DNA from: Isoetes taiwanensis
Taxonomy: Eukaryota; Streptophyta; Lycopodiopsida; Isoetales; Isoetaceae
DNA length: 64,000 nt
Assembly: GCA_021234155.1 (NCBI GenBank)
Contig: JAJEKV010000031.1
Span: forward strand, 2,821,055-2,885,054
Direction: 5' to 3'
Positions 10,745 to 21,348 of the stretch are shown here, piece by piece. Under the pieces are notes generated by a model, which was not told the DNA's origin, made no database searches, and worked only from the letters and a program-made list of their open reading frames with translations. The stretch's first letter is position 1. Every line of letters begins with the position of its first letter. The position numbers and the translations under genes were made by a program.

Positions 10745-12284
10745 TCAGGGACGAGGAAGGGTCTCGGGAGGTGGAAACCCAGCAACATGAAAGTCATCCT
10801 GGCGTGTATGAGGGCGGTTGCCAGAGTGATAATTTGTAATAAGGTCTTGTCGTGCTTGGAGAGCTTCAGGAGTGTGGAGACCTATTGCCGGATGAGCGTC
10901 AATGAGAAACCCAGAGTGCACCATTTCTTCAAGGGCACGGTGTGCTTCAGCAGGTACAAACTGGCATTCCATGAGAAGGCAGGTCTGGAGGCCGAAGGTA
11001 CTAACGCTTGCATTCGGGTTGCAATAATAGATAGGACGCTGTCTGGCGAGAGAACTCAGCAGAAAGCACTTTAAGGCAGCACAAAATCCTGCTTGGCGGT
11101 GAACAGATGGATCCGGGGAAGTGGCAACATGTTCCAAAAAGAGATCAAGGCCAGAGATAGCGTGTGTGGGTGTCTCCCAACCTCGTGCATTAGGGATGTA
11201 GATCAATTTTCGGTGTGGTCCAAGGTAGCGCCATTCTCCCAATTAGAGCGGCGAACAAAACGTGGATCCCAGCGGAGATCCGTGGAGATCTGAGGAGGAG
11301 TCCAGCCAGCGTGGCCACCTTAGTCCAAAAGGGAAGACGCCAATCCGAGGTGAGATACCTGGGGCGTGCGGGTGCACCTAATGAAGCATACGGAGATTGA
11401 GTCATGCCCGTGGGTGTGTGCTGCTGGGCCTGCTCCCTGAATTCACGAACAAGGTCCGCATCAAGAGCACGGCACCACTGGTCCCAATCTGAATCTGAGA
11501 GCATGGTATAGACTGGAGGATTAACCCAACCCGTGGGTATAGTCTTGCTGTCCAGAAGGGCACACAGGGAGTTGTAGCCACCCAGGTGCTGCATATAAAT
11601 TTGTGCAAACGGAAGATACCCAGGATGGGTTAAATTCTTCCGCACCTGTTCCAGCGTCTCAGCTTGCCATAGAGGTAGGTGATGAGCAAGCTCAGGCATG
11701 TACTCAGTGCATAGAGTGTTGGACCGAGCAGGATCCTGTAAATACGGATTGTTTTCTAATAACAACCAGTGGGCATGAGGGTTGCCTTGAAAAATTCGAT
11801 GGGCCTCATCTCTGAATTTATCTTGTGTATCAGCCAGATAGAAATCATGAAAAATATAAGCCATAGGCTGAACGACACGGAAGATGACCAAATCAGAATC
11901 CTCACAGTGGATTTGATCAAATACTAAGAGGGCACAGAGTAAGCCTTTGTCTTCAATGGAAAGGTCCGGCCAGATCCTGAGAAAATCTGCGCTGCCCAGG
12001 GGCTGCGCATTAAGTTTGCCGTTTGCCGAATACCACTTGAGAAGGAAAAGATGGCGTCGGGCAACCACATAATCCAGATAACTGGAAGGAGTACAGAAGT
12101 CCATGGGAATGCGGAGAGCAAGATCAATATATACCTCATGTTGACTCTGGGCTTCTTCCGCAGATTGAACCGCTTGCTGGAGTTGATGCTCTAAGTCTCG
12201 GATCCGATTATCTTTGTCAGCAAGAAGACGGGACTGATCACGGAATTTCCGGTGAGAGAGCGTGGCCTGTGAAGATGAAGGCAC
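10745..12284 (-). pseudogene. Unrecognised ORF of about 500 codons next to an LTR
   Basis: Two long minus-strand frames (12284-11190 and 11242-10745) encode one protein broken by one or two frameshifts near 11215-11290; the middle frame reads STDLRWDPRFVRRSNWENG. The N-terminus (DKDNRIRDLEHQLQQAVQSA) is a probable coiled coil. The rest is a Trp- and His-rich, apparently helical domain (CTEYMPELAHHLPLWQAETL, GWVNPPVYTMLSDSDWDQW). I recognise no family. It ends 7 bp before the polypurine tract of the LTR, so it is probably the internal ORF of a non-autonomous LTR element, or a gag-like protein of an element that lost pol. Confidence 0.55.
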
Positions 12285-12524
12285 TTGAGTGTGTCATTGT
12301 TATAGCCATGATGATAGACTCTTATTCCCTTTATCTGTAAAATGTCATGATCTGAAAGAAAGCAACATTTGGTGCTGATCACGGTTGTTCATTCTCCTCT
12401 ACTTCATTTGGATTCTTTACTGATAACGTGGGAAGTTGGGCAGTTCGGAGAGGCACATCATTGGCTTGGCTTCGGGTCTGTCCAGAGAGTCATATTTGAT
12501 TTGGCTAGATCCATGAATTATGTA

Positions 12525-12870
12525 AAAGCTTTATCTGTGCTGACATCAATGATAGGGTTATCATTGACAGAATTGATTTCTCTTTCAATCGAATGGCTAG
12601 TCATTCTGATAACTTCAATTTGGGGGCCAAACCACTGGGGAGAAGTACGCAGAGCATATCTCTCTTGCTTTGGTTTCTTCAAAGAATCGGTCTCATGAAG
12701 CTTAGCAGCAGCTTTCACGTATGCACTTTCTTCTAAAACATATTCCATTACTGCAGCAGTTTCAATCTGGCCAGGGTGATGCTTCAGCTTGTGAGTTAAG
12801 GGATCTGTAAACTCTGCCTTTCCCTGCATAACTTCACAAAAGAAAGCAGACAAAATCTTGACTTGAACCT
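12525..12870 (-). pseudogene. PAL: Phenylalanine ammonia-lyase (PAL) exon fragment
   Basis: The minus frame gives [60 protein letters not shown] and [18 protein letters not shown], a clear internal PAL segment of about 105 residues. PAL deaminates phenylalanine at the entry to phenylpropanoid metabolism. The MIO active-site tripeptide and both ends of the enzyme are absent. The fragment stops at the left edge of the tandem duplication and is not itself duplicated. Confidence 0.9.
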
Positions 12871-12978
12871 GCACTTGAGCTTTTGAACTTGAATTGAGCT
12901 GCTGGTGTTCTATAGAATGGAAGCAAAGCACTCAGGATTTATAAGTCATTATCATTAATTCCCTTCGGTGGCCAGCAC

Positions 12979-13452
12979 ATGCACTCTGCTGCTCAATCCC
13001 TTAGTTTACTATGTGGTGAGGTTCTCAGAACGTTTCTGGACTTTGCTTTCATAGAAACGATGGGGAAAAACAGTGCATCCATGGTGAATCTCTACCCTTT
13101 TATCAGCCTGAATCAAGATCCACACTTTCCAAAAAGCTTTGCTTTTTTCAACGGATCTGCCACCACAGTTGTTGATGGCCCTAACACTTACACTAATGTG
13201 TTTGATGGAAGTTATGATCTGTTAGTGGCAGCACTAAAGGATGCAGGGTATCCCAATATGCCAATAATGGTTGGAGAAATTGGATGGCCTACGGATGGAA
13301 CATCAGATGCCACTGTTGCAAATGCACATAAGTTCAACCATGGACTACTAAAGCATGTCGTGTCTAACAAAGGTACTCACCTCAGACCAGATCAGGGTTG
13401 CTATAAAGGGATGTTAGCAAGGAAGCTTCAAGCTCGTTACAGAAAATATTAG
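12979..13452 (+). pseudogene. GH17 beta-1,3-glucanase fragment, copy 1
   Basis: The plus frame has MVNLYPFISLNQDPHFPKSF, AFFNGSATTVVDGPNTYTNV, FDGSYDLLVAALKDAGYPNM and VGEIGWPTDGTSDATVANAH, then FNHGLLKHVVSNKGTHL. These are the C-terminal half of a plant glucan endo-1,3-beta-glucosidase barrel, including the Glu in VGEIGWP expected to be catalytic. The first 20 or so residues do not look like GH17 and the N-terminal half is absent. It is a captured fragment, repeated at 16309-16803. Confidence 0.85.
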
Positions 13453-13966
13453 TGTTTCAACTGCAGGCTGAGAACTTTTTTTTACTGTGTTTATGTTTAA
13501 ATTTGGAAGGCACTCATCTAATCAATATATTTATGTGATGAACCTCACATGAACAGCTTGTGCTTGCTCACGATAGGGACATAATATTATAACCTTCTTT
13601 CTCAACATAATATTCTAACCTTCTTTCTGAAACACCACTTCTTGACCTAATATAATTCTACCTCTAGAAGTTTGTATGTGGCCTAATTATTCCCTAATGA
13701 GACGGATCAGGATCATCATGGGCTGCTGTACTGGGGAAGAGAGACGGTGTAAGGTGGCCAGCAGATCTGTACCTTGAAGGTAGCGATCAGCATAGAGGGT
13801 GCTTTCAAAGTTCCTTACTCACCAGTATTGCCACAACAGGTATCTGTTTATGTTAATTTTTCCTTATATAAACATATGTCTGGGGTTCAGACATGGGAGT
13901 GCCATGATATGGTGAGGAATTGCCTCTCATGGACCTATCATTCACTGAATGTGTATTAAATTACAG
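13453..13966. other. Noncoding spacer between GH17 and IleRS fragments, copy 1
   Basis: AT-rich, repeated almost exactly in unit 2 (16804-17283). It contains two copies of a CATAATATTNTAACCTTCTTTCT-type repeat near 13580-13635. No gene recognised. Confidence 0.5.
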
Positions 13967-14290
13967 GGATGCCACCTTATAAGGAAGTTATAACTCATGG
14001 ATTTGTACTTGATGAGAAGGGGACAAAAATGAGTAAGTTAGTTGGAAATGTTATTGATCCACGTATTGTTATTGAAGGAGGAAAGGACCAGAAGGTGATA
14101 ATACAAAGGGTTTTTGTTTGCCTTTGACTGTTATGGTTTCAATGTTTTGTGTGACCTTGCATATGTTTTGCAGTGAGCACGCTATGGAGCCGATGTTTTA
14201 CGGCTCTGGGTAGCCAGTGTTGATTATACTGCAGATGTTCTAATTGGGCCCCAAATCCTCCGAAGGTTATCAAAAATTGCATGCTACATT
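13967..14290 (+). pseudogene. Isoleucyl-tRNA synthetase fragment, copy 1
   Basis: The first exon (13967-14094) encodes [20 protein letters not shown] and [20 protein letters not shown], which includes the class I KMSKS-type loop (KMSKL). After an 80-bp intron the second exon encodes [20 protein letters not shown] and [11 protein letters not shown]. The last Ser of KMSKS is Leu and the second exon start is scrambled relative to copy 2 (GTGAGCACG versus ACTGAGCCTGGC), so this copy cannot be spliced in frame. It is a genomic fragment of a plant IleRS gene. Confidence 0.88.
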
Positions 14291-14551
14291 GAGATACCTA
14301 CTCTCAAATCTTCATGATCGGCTCAGTCGTTTCTACCAATCGGTATTTTCTGAAAAGCATCTGCCCATTGAGGCGGGGAATAGGCTAAGCATATCATGCT
14401 AGAAAAGAAATATAATTTCAGGATAGAAACGGCCCGATGTCGCCATAACTCCTAGTTTTTTTAGGAAGAAGGTAGCGGCCATAACTCATTTTCTCGGATG
14501 TCAAGATAACATTAAGATCAAGGGAGAAAATCCTAGCAACAATCTATCTAA

Positions 14552-14582
<31 letters not shown>

Positions 14583-15262
14583 GATGCAAGAAAACTTCTG
14601 AGGCCCGTCGATGGGAGCAAATTTGAGCACATCCAGAACAAAGTTTTAAAATTATTTAGAGTTCTGATTAAGCTTCTTATATAGGTGCACCGAGGGCAAA
14701 ATAACCGCACAAATCCACCGCCATAACTTGTGGATGAGATTATACAACGCCATATAGCTTGTGGACACCACAATGACGAGGCTAGATGGACTTTGACTGA
14801 ATGTGGCAACAAAACAAATCGATTGCTTGCCCAAAAAAAAGCGCAACAAAATGTCCGGAAAAAAACAATCGTGACTTTAGAACGCCTTGCCTTATCGCTG
14901 GCGACCGTGGGGCATCCCTATTGGACATAATAACTTATATATGTTTAGATAAGTTATGAATTTGATTCTAAAGGTTAGTTAATATTTAAAACCCTTAAAT
15001 AAAACGTGAGTTAATAAAAATAACGATCGCGGCCGATAACGTCATGCGTCCTTATCCTTAATCAAAATTATTGAATAAAGGCGACCTTTGTCGAAATATC
15101 TCTTGCCATAATTATCTGTAACCTATAATTAGATATTCAAAGAAAAGGCATCCGCACAAAAAGGTCCGAGACTCGCTTTTATAAAAGGAAGGGTGATTGC
15201 CGAAAAGAGATCATTCTACTCTGCTCAATTTCGAATCTTGGGTGCTTATGCCTGCTATTAGA
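14291..15262. other. Noncoding tail of unit 1 with poly-A run
   Basis: No gene recognised. A run of about 34 A lies at 14552-14583. It sits between AT-rich unique sequence in both units, so it is an A-rich microsatellite inherited by the duplication, not a clear retrotransposition tail. AT-rich segments at 14930-15130 are nearly identical in both units. Confidence 0.5.
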
Positions 15263-15525
15263 TCTAGTAATACACAAAGATTAAGGACATGCAAAGGCAG
15301 CGGAAGCAAAAAAAAATTAAGGAATACACAAAGATTGAGGGCACGCAAAGGCCATAAGCATAAAAATTAAGGAATACACAAAGATTGAGGGCACACACAA
15401 AGATTGAGGAAGCATAAAAAATTAAGGAATACACAAAGATTGAGGGCACACACAAAGATTGAGGGCACGCAAAGGCAGCGGAAGCAAAAAAAATTAAGGA
15501 ATACACAAAGATTTAAGGGCCAAAA
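15263..15525 (+). repeat. Minisatellite, copy 1
   Basis: Tandem, irregular repeats of AATACACAAAGATTGAGGGC, joined to CACGCAAAGGCAGCGGAAGC or GAAGCATAAAAAATTAAGG. Short ORFs in every frame here are by-products. The same array occurs at 18541-18800 and 33420-33620, each time followed by the same 110-bp sequence ending GAGTTAAATACATC. Confidence 0.85.
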
Positions 15526-15644
15526 AAGCAAATGGGAAGCAAAGGACTCATTGAGATTAGAGGAAATCACCGTAGCTGAAGGAAGACATCATAGCTGGAA
15601 GCTCTTCTTAGCTGAGCCATTTTGAGTGTTTGAGTTAAATACAT

Positions 15645-15734
15645 CGGTTTTACTCAGAAAGAAGGTATAGATTATCATGATACATTCTCACCAATTGTTA
15701 AACTAACAAGTTTGCGAGCTTTAATAGCCCTTGC
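15645..15734 (+). pseudogene. Copia reverse transcriptase fragment in unit 1
   Basis: The sequence translates as [20 protein letters not shown] then [10 protein letters not shown], the start of the conserved Ty1/copia RT fingers. It is cut at 15734 by the gypsy LTR. The upstream junction to GAGTTAAATACATC at 15644 is a deletion or recombination point. Confidence 0.85.
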
Positions 15735-16199
15735 TGTGACGTCCCCTACTCGTATACGATGCCCGCACCGTATACAAACAGGAGTTCATCCCCCATACCA
15801 GCTCCATTGCTGATACAGGGCCCTCCACATATCACTGTGACCGTCTGAAGTCCCTAGTGGGAAGAGTGAAGGGGTCATTTTACCCCGTCTCCCTCAGGGC
15901 CTACCTAGCTGCGGAAGCGTAAACATACACGTCAGTAACATACATCACATACCCACCTCGAAGGGTGGCACATCAGCATCTGCATAGACAAAGTTCAGTA
16001 CAATACAAGTGGAATCCTACCCAAGGCTCAGACACAGGGGTGGACTGACAAGCTTGGGTCTCCAGAGTTCGTTGCAGACGGAATCATGACAATGGAATTG
16101 GCTGGCATAAGAACATGGCATTGGGTTGTCCACTCCATCCGCCCCTCCTGTGCACACTTTGCAGAGTAGGTTGAAGAGTGTTGGGACCCGACTGTAGCC
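15735..16199 (-). repeat. Partial gypsy LTR at the end of unit 1
   Basis: The first 465 bp (in window orientation) of the 1.5-kb gypsy LTR, identical by eye to 19015-19479. It breaks off at GACTGTAGCC and continues into unit 2. It shows that the tandem duplication happened after the gypsy element had inserted. Confidence 0.9.
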
Positions 16200-16308
16200 T
16201 GCACTTGAGCTTTTGAACTTGAATTGAGCTGCTGGTGTTCTATAGAATGGAAGCAAAGCACTCAGGATTTATAAGTCATTATCATTAATTCCCTTCGGTG
16301 GCCAGCAC

Positions 16309-16803
16309 ATGCACTCTGCTGCTCAATCCCTTAGTTTACTATGTGGTGAGGTTCTCAGAACGTTTCTGGACTTTGCTTTCATAGAAACGATGGGGAAAAA
16401 CAGTGCATCCATGGTGAATCTCTACCCTTTTATCAGCCTGAATCAAGATCCACACTTTCCAAAAAGCTTTGCTTTTTTCAACGGATCTGCCACCACAGTT
16501 GTTGATGGCCCTAACACTTACACTAATGTGTTTGATGGAAGTTATGATCTGTTAGTGGCAGCACTAAAGGATGCAGGGTATCCCAATATGCCAATAATGG
16601 TTGGAGAAATTGGATGGCCTACGGATGGAACATCAGATGCCACTGTTGCAAATGCACATAAGTTCAACCATGGACTACTAAAGCATGTCGTGTCTAACAA
16701 AGGTACTCACCTCGCACCCGGTCGGGGTTGCTATAAAGGGATGTTAGCAAGGAAGCTTCAAGCTCGTTCTGAGAAAATATTAGTGTTTCAACCTAGTTGG
16801 TGA
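16309..16803 (+). pseudogene. GH17 beta-1,3-glucanase fragment, copy 2
   Basis: Nearly the same protein as at 12979-13452, with the same conserved VGEIGWPTDG. It differs at the end, GTHLAPGRGCYKG in place of GTHLRPDQGCYKG, and runs a few codons further. The N-terminal half of the enzyme is again missing. Confidence 0.85.
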
Positions 16804-17283
16804 GAACTTTTTTTTACTGTGTTTATGTTTAAATTTGGAAGGCACTCATCTAATCAATATATTTATGTGATGAACCTCACATGAACAGCTTGTGCTTGCT
16901 CACGATAGGGACATAATATTATAACCTTCTTTCTCAACATAATATTCTAACCTTCTTTCTGAAACACCACTTCTTGACCTAATATAATTCTACCTCTAGA
17001 AGTTTGTATGTGGCCTAATTATTCCCTAATGAGACGGATCAGGATCATCATGGGTCTCTTTATCTTGGGGAAGAGAGATTGTAAGGTGGCGGCCAGATCT
17101 GTACCTTGAAGGTAGCGATCAGCATAGAGGGTGCTTTCAAAGTTCCTTACTCACCAAGTATTGCCACAAATGTATCCGTTTATGTTAATTTTTCCTTATA
17201 TAAACATATGTCCGGGGTTCGGAACATGGGAGTGCCATGATATGGTGAGGAATTGCCTCTCATGGACCTATATTAAATTACAG

Positions 17284-17630
17284 GGATGCCACCTTATAAG
17301 GAAGTTATAACTCATGGATTTGTACTTGATGAGAAGGGGACAAAAATGAGTAAGTTAGTTGGAAATGTTATTGATCCACGTATTGTTATTGAAGGAGGAA
17401 AGGACCAGAAGGTGATAATACAGCGTTTGCCTTTGACTGTTATGGTTTCAATGTTTTGTGTGACCTTGCATATGTTTGCAGACTGAGCCTGGCTATGGAG
17501 CTGATGTTTTACGGCTCTGGGTAGCCAGTGTTGATTATACTGCAGATGTTCTAATTGGGCCCCAAATCCTCCGAAGGTTATCAAAAATTGCATGCTACAT
17601 TGAGATACCTACTCTCAAATCTTCATGACT
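17284..17630 (+). pseudogene. Isoleucyl-tRNA synthetase fragment, copy 2
   Basis: Exon 17284-17411 carries the KMSKL loop. The intron has acceptor TTTGCAG at 17481, and the second exon starts [20 protein letters not shown] and goes on [17 protein letters not shown]. This copy keeps the frame across the splice site, unlike copy 1, so it is closer to the source gene. No further synthetase exon follows and a run of about 30 A lies at 17843-17872. Confidence 0.88.
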
Positions 17631-17839
17631 GGCCTGTACGTTTCTACCACTGGTATTTTACAGAAAGCATCTGCAGGGCAGGAATAGGCTAAGCATATCA
17701 TGCTAGAAAAGAAATATAATTTCCAGATAGAACAGCAGTATCGCCATAACTCTGGTTTTCGGAAGAAGGTAGCGGCCATAACTCTGTTTACGGATGTCAC
17801 GAAGATCAAGGGAGAAAATCCTAGCAACAGTCTATCTAA

Positions 17840-17874
<35 letters not shown>

Positions 17875-18540
17875 TGCAAGAAAACTTACAGACTGATGCA
17901 GAGCAAATTTGAGCACATCCGAGCAAAGTTTTAAAATTATTTAGAGTTACAGTGCTTCTTATATAGGTGCACCGAGGCAAAATAACCAGACAAATCCACC
18001 GCCATAACTTGTGGACAGAGATTATACACTGCCATATAGCTTGTGGACACCACAATGACAGGCTAGATGGACTTTGACGGAATGTGGCAACAAAACAAAT
18101 CGATTGCGGCGAAAAAAAAAACTGCAACAAAATGTCCGGGAAAAACAATCGTGACTTTAGAACGCAGGCCTTGCTGACACGTGGGCATCCCTATTGGACA
18201 TAATAACTTATATATGTTTAGATAAGTTATGAATTTGATTCTAAAGGTTAGTTAATATTTAAAAACCCTTAAATAAAACGTGAGTTAATAAAAATAACGA
18301 TCGCGGCTGATAACGAGTCGCGAGGCCTTAATCTGAAACAGACTGTGAATAAAGGCGGCCTTTGTCGAAATATCTCTTGCCATAATTATCTGTAACCTAT
18401 AATTAGATATTCAAAGAAAAGGCATCCGCACAAAAGGTCTGAGACTCTGTTTTATAAAAGGAAGGGTGATTGCCGAAAGGAGATCATTCTACTCTGCTCA
18501 ATTTCGAATCTTGGGTGCTTATGCCTGCTATTAGATCTAG
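17631..18540. other. Noncoding tail of unit 2
   Basis: Counterpart of 14291-15262; no gene recognised. Alignment by eye to unit 1 shows long identical AT-rich stretches interrupted by scrambled patches at 17640-17690, 17735-17770, 17885-17930, 18110-18130, 18165-18185 and 18310-18350. Confidence 0.5.
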
Positions 18541-18800
18541 TAATACACAAAGATTAAGGACATGCAAAGGCAGCGGAAGCAAAAAAAAATTAAGGAATAC
18601 ACAAAGATTGAGGGCACGCAAAGGCCGCGGAAGCATAAAAAATTAAGGAATACACAAAGATTGAGGGCACACACAAAGATTGAGGAAGCATAAAAAATTA
18701 AGGAATACACAAAGATTGAGGGCACACACAAAGATTGAGGGCACGCAAAGGCAGCGGAAGCAAAAAAAATTAAGGAATACACAAAGATTTAAGGGCGCGC
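18541..18800 (+). repeat. Minisatellite, copy 2
   Basis: Same irregular AATACACAAAGATTGAGGGC array as at 15263 and 33420. Confidence 0.85.
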
Positions 18801-18924
18801 AAAAGCAGCGGAAGCAAAGGCAGCTCATTGGAGATTAGAGGCGGAATCACCGTAGCTGAAGGAAGACATCATAGCTGGAAGCTCTTCTTAGCTGAGCCAT
18901 TTTGAGTGTTTGAGTTAAATACAT

Positions 18925-19014
18925 CGGTTTTACTCAGAAAGAAGGTATAGATTATCATGATACATTCTCACCAATTGTTAAACTAACAAGTTTGCGAGCT
19001 TTAATAGCCCTTGC
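18925..19014 (+). pseudogene. Copia RT fragment directly left of the gypsy insertion
   Basis: Encodes [20 protein letters not shown] and [10 protein letters not shown]. The same frame resumes right of the gypsy element at 32013 with VEHELNLDHMDVKTAFLNGD, so the two halves were one RT domain before the insertion. Confidence 0.9.
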
Positions 19015-20523
19015 TGTGACGTCCCCTACTCGTATACGATGCCCGCACCGTATACAAACAGGAGTTCATCCCCCATACCAGCTCCATTGCTGATACAGGG
19101 CCCTCCACATATCACTGTGACCGTCTGAAGTCCCTAGTGGGAAGAGTGAAGGGGTCATTTTACCCCGTCTCCCTCAGGGCCTACCTAGCTGCGGAAGCGT
19201 AAACATACACGTCAGTAACATACATCACATACCCACCTCGAAGGGTGGCACATCAGCATCTGCATAGACAAAGTTCAGTACAATACAAGTGGAATCCTAC
19301 CCAAGGCTCAGACACAGGGGTGGACTGACAAGCTTGGGTCTCCAGAGTTCGTTGCAGACGGAATCATGACAATGGAATTGGCTGGCATAAGAACATGGCA
19401 TTGGGTTGTCCACTCCATCCGCCCCTCCTGTGCACACTTTGCAGAGTAGGTTGAAGAGTGTTGGGACCCGACTGTAGCCCGCCGGGTGCATAGCCAAAGG
19501 GGCTACTCCTGGGTTACATCTCCCCAGGCCCGATGGGGCAGGTAGGGATCACTCCCACCCGAGGTCTACATGCTGACCCAAGGTGACTAGAGGGCCACTG
19601 CCCTTCTTCGACTTAACCCACTGGAAGGTGAACCCCACCCCACGGGTGTCGAGCCCATGCCTTGCCCACACTCAGTGGCAAGCCATTAGACCTAGTCACT
19701 CACGATCCCCTGTGGGCCTTACACACCCGGAGGGATGGGTCAAGGGTCGAGAACACGAACCTGGATTACGAGCCGGGCCTGCCCCCTTCACCCACAACCA
19801 GGTGAGGTTCTTGTACACAGGCCGAAATCTAGTAATGCACTAAGAGGGACTAACTAGGAGCATCATCTACTAAGCTTTAAGTCTCTACCCCCCTTCCCAA
19901 TACAATGAGTTCACAGAATCCATCCGTCTATCATATCAACACAATAAATAATAAAGAACTAATCTATCTCATAGAGTTAGGTTCTTTAGTTAGGTCAATC
20001 TCGGGATCTACTCGGCTGCTAGGGGTGATCTAATAGGCTAAACCTACTGATTCGAAGGCTGGAGTAAGGTTTATGCTATTTGATCGACCAAATACCTGAT
20101 CCCTGGTTCACTCCTCTCGATCCGAAGGCGTCCATGTCCCTGTTCTGCTTCGGGATGCGGTCGGAGGAATGATCTGACTAGCCGGGCGCCGTGGCGGTCG
20201 TGGGAGTTGGAATTGACTCCTCAGGCGCGCGAATCGGAGCTCGGAAGGTCTGTGGGCCAAAAAGGGAATGTTAGGGTTTGATGCCTTATGTAGGCTATCA
20301 GTTAGGGTTTAGGGTTTCCATGACCCTTGGTCTACCTTTAGTGGGTTAAAGGTCTAAAGGTGCGCGCATTGCTAAGTGTGCGCACCATTGCAAGTTGCCC
20401 CCTAGGGCGTCCTTGCCTGGGTATGTGTCGGCGCACACCGCCGACTAGACGGCGATAATGCGGCGTGACGGCAAAGAAGATGCGGTATCGTCTTGAGACC
20501 GTATATCGTACTGGAACGTCACA
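19015..20523 (-). repeat. 3' LTR of the chromovirus
   Basis: It pairs with 30500-32012. Clean differences in the first 400 bp are mostly transitions, for example G19050/A30535, as expected from deaminated methylcytosine. Later parts differ by clustered indels (19700-19830, 20140-20250, 20440-20520). It contains GGGTTTAGGG near 20300, a chance telomere-like stretch. Confidence 0.95.
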
Positions 20524-20534
20524 TTCTCCCCACC
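20524..20534 (-). other. Polypurine tract
   Basis: The minus strand reads GGTGGGGAGAA directly before the LTR start TGTGACG. It primes plus-strand DNA synthesis in LTR retrotransposons. Confidence 0.8.
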
Positions 20535-21348
20535 TTGAATTGATGTTGTCCGCAGCATCGTGGTTCTCCCCACCTTGGGATCTACTTATCCTGCAATCAA
20601 CCTCATGCATACGATATACTTATTATTACATTTATACATTTTAATAGAATTACCTTAAGGTAATATTTACAGGACATTATTGAACTATTATTCAATCAAA
20701 TGCTTAATTATTCGCATGTTATTACAACGATTACTCAAATTTTATTAAATATACTATTATTCTTCGAGGTACTCTTTATTCCTTGCAACACTTTAGACAA
20801 AATTGTGTTGCAAGTCTTCGTAGTTTGACCTCCTAGCCCTCCGGAGCGCTCTATTGGCCTGCAGGTCACACTACGTTAGTACCATATTTAATTATTTATA
20901 AAGTTTTGGTTATATGGTGACCACCCCACCTATCTACATGGATGCATGGCTAATCTCCCGGCGTAGGAAGAGGGTGATTCTTCCATTATGGCCGTGGAGA
21001 CAGCGTCTATATGCCTATATGCCACTCATGCCTACACCTTTAGTTGCCCAACGTGGAGGATAGGTCCTTCTCGTATATGGGGCGTGAAGGCCAAATTCCT
21101 CCTATCAAAACATATATGGGGCTAGAGGTGCTTTTCCTATCAGTGCATTCCTCAATGACCTGCTTTCTCTCGAGGTCGTCTACTTCCGTGGGACAGAAGT
21201 AGACTTTCCAAGCGGCACCGCGGTCATGCCTACATTGACATTACACCACGTCCTAGAGATCACCGTAGTAATCTCATCATCGGTTACAACGCATGCAACC
21301 TTTACCTCATAGGTTGCATGCGTAGATTATACCTAACTAGGCAAGCTG
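20535..21348 (-). other. Untranslated stretch between pol and the 3' LTR
   Basis: No ORF recognised. A second CCACCTTGNGA-type run at 20567-20578 resembles the polypurine tract. The rest is unremarkable noncoding sequence of the element. Confidence 0.5.

Larger units (their letters stand above)
12869..16199. repeat. Tandem duplication, unit 1
   Basis: This 3.3-kb unit is repeated directly at 16200-19478. Unit 1 contains a GH17 fragment, an IleRS fragment, a poly-A run, a minisatellite, a copia RT fragment and the first 465 bp of the gypsy LTR, then jumps back to the unit start at about 16198 (GTAGCC joined to TGCACTTGAG). The LTR portions of both units look identical, while the left parts differ by clustered small indels. 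Confidence 0.9.
16200..19478. repeat. Tandem duplication, unit 2
   Basis: Second direct copy of the 12869-16199 unit, continuing into the complete gypsy element. Offset to unit 1 falls from 3,330 to 3,280 bp through the unit because of small indels concentrated in clusters, many at CAG/CTG-containing sites. Confidence 0.9.

Noticed and set aside
14552-14583. Long A-run after the IleRS fragment as a retrogene poly-A tail
   Set aside because: The IleRS fragment keeps an intron and noncoding sequence separates it from the A-run, so a processed retrocopy does not fit.
15264-15625. Repeat-rich ORFs on both strands (Phe/Cys-rich on minus, Lys/Arg-rich on plus)
   Set aside because: They are translations of the minisatellite, present in several frames at once, with no protein evidence.
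20295-20325. GGGTTTAGGG telomere-like sequence in the LTR (also 31785 and 54531)
   Set aside because: Only one to two repeat units and it recurs with every LTR copy, so it is part of the LTR and not an interstitial telomere.
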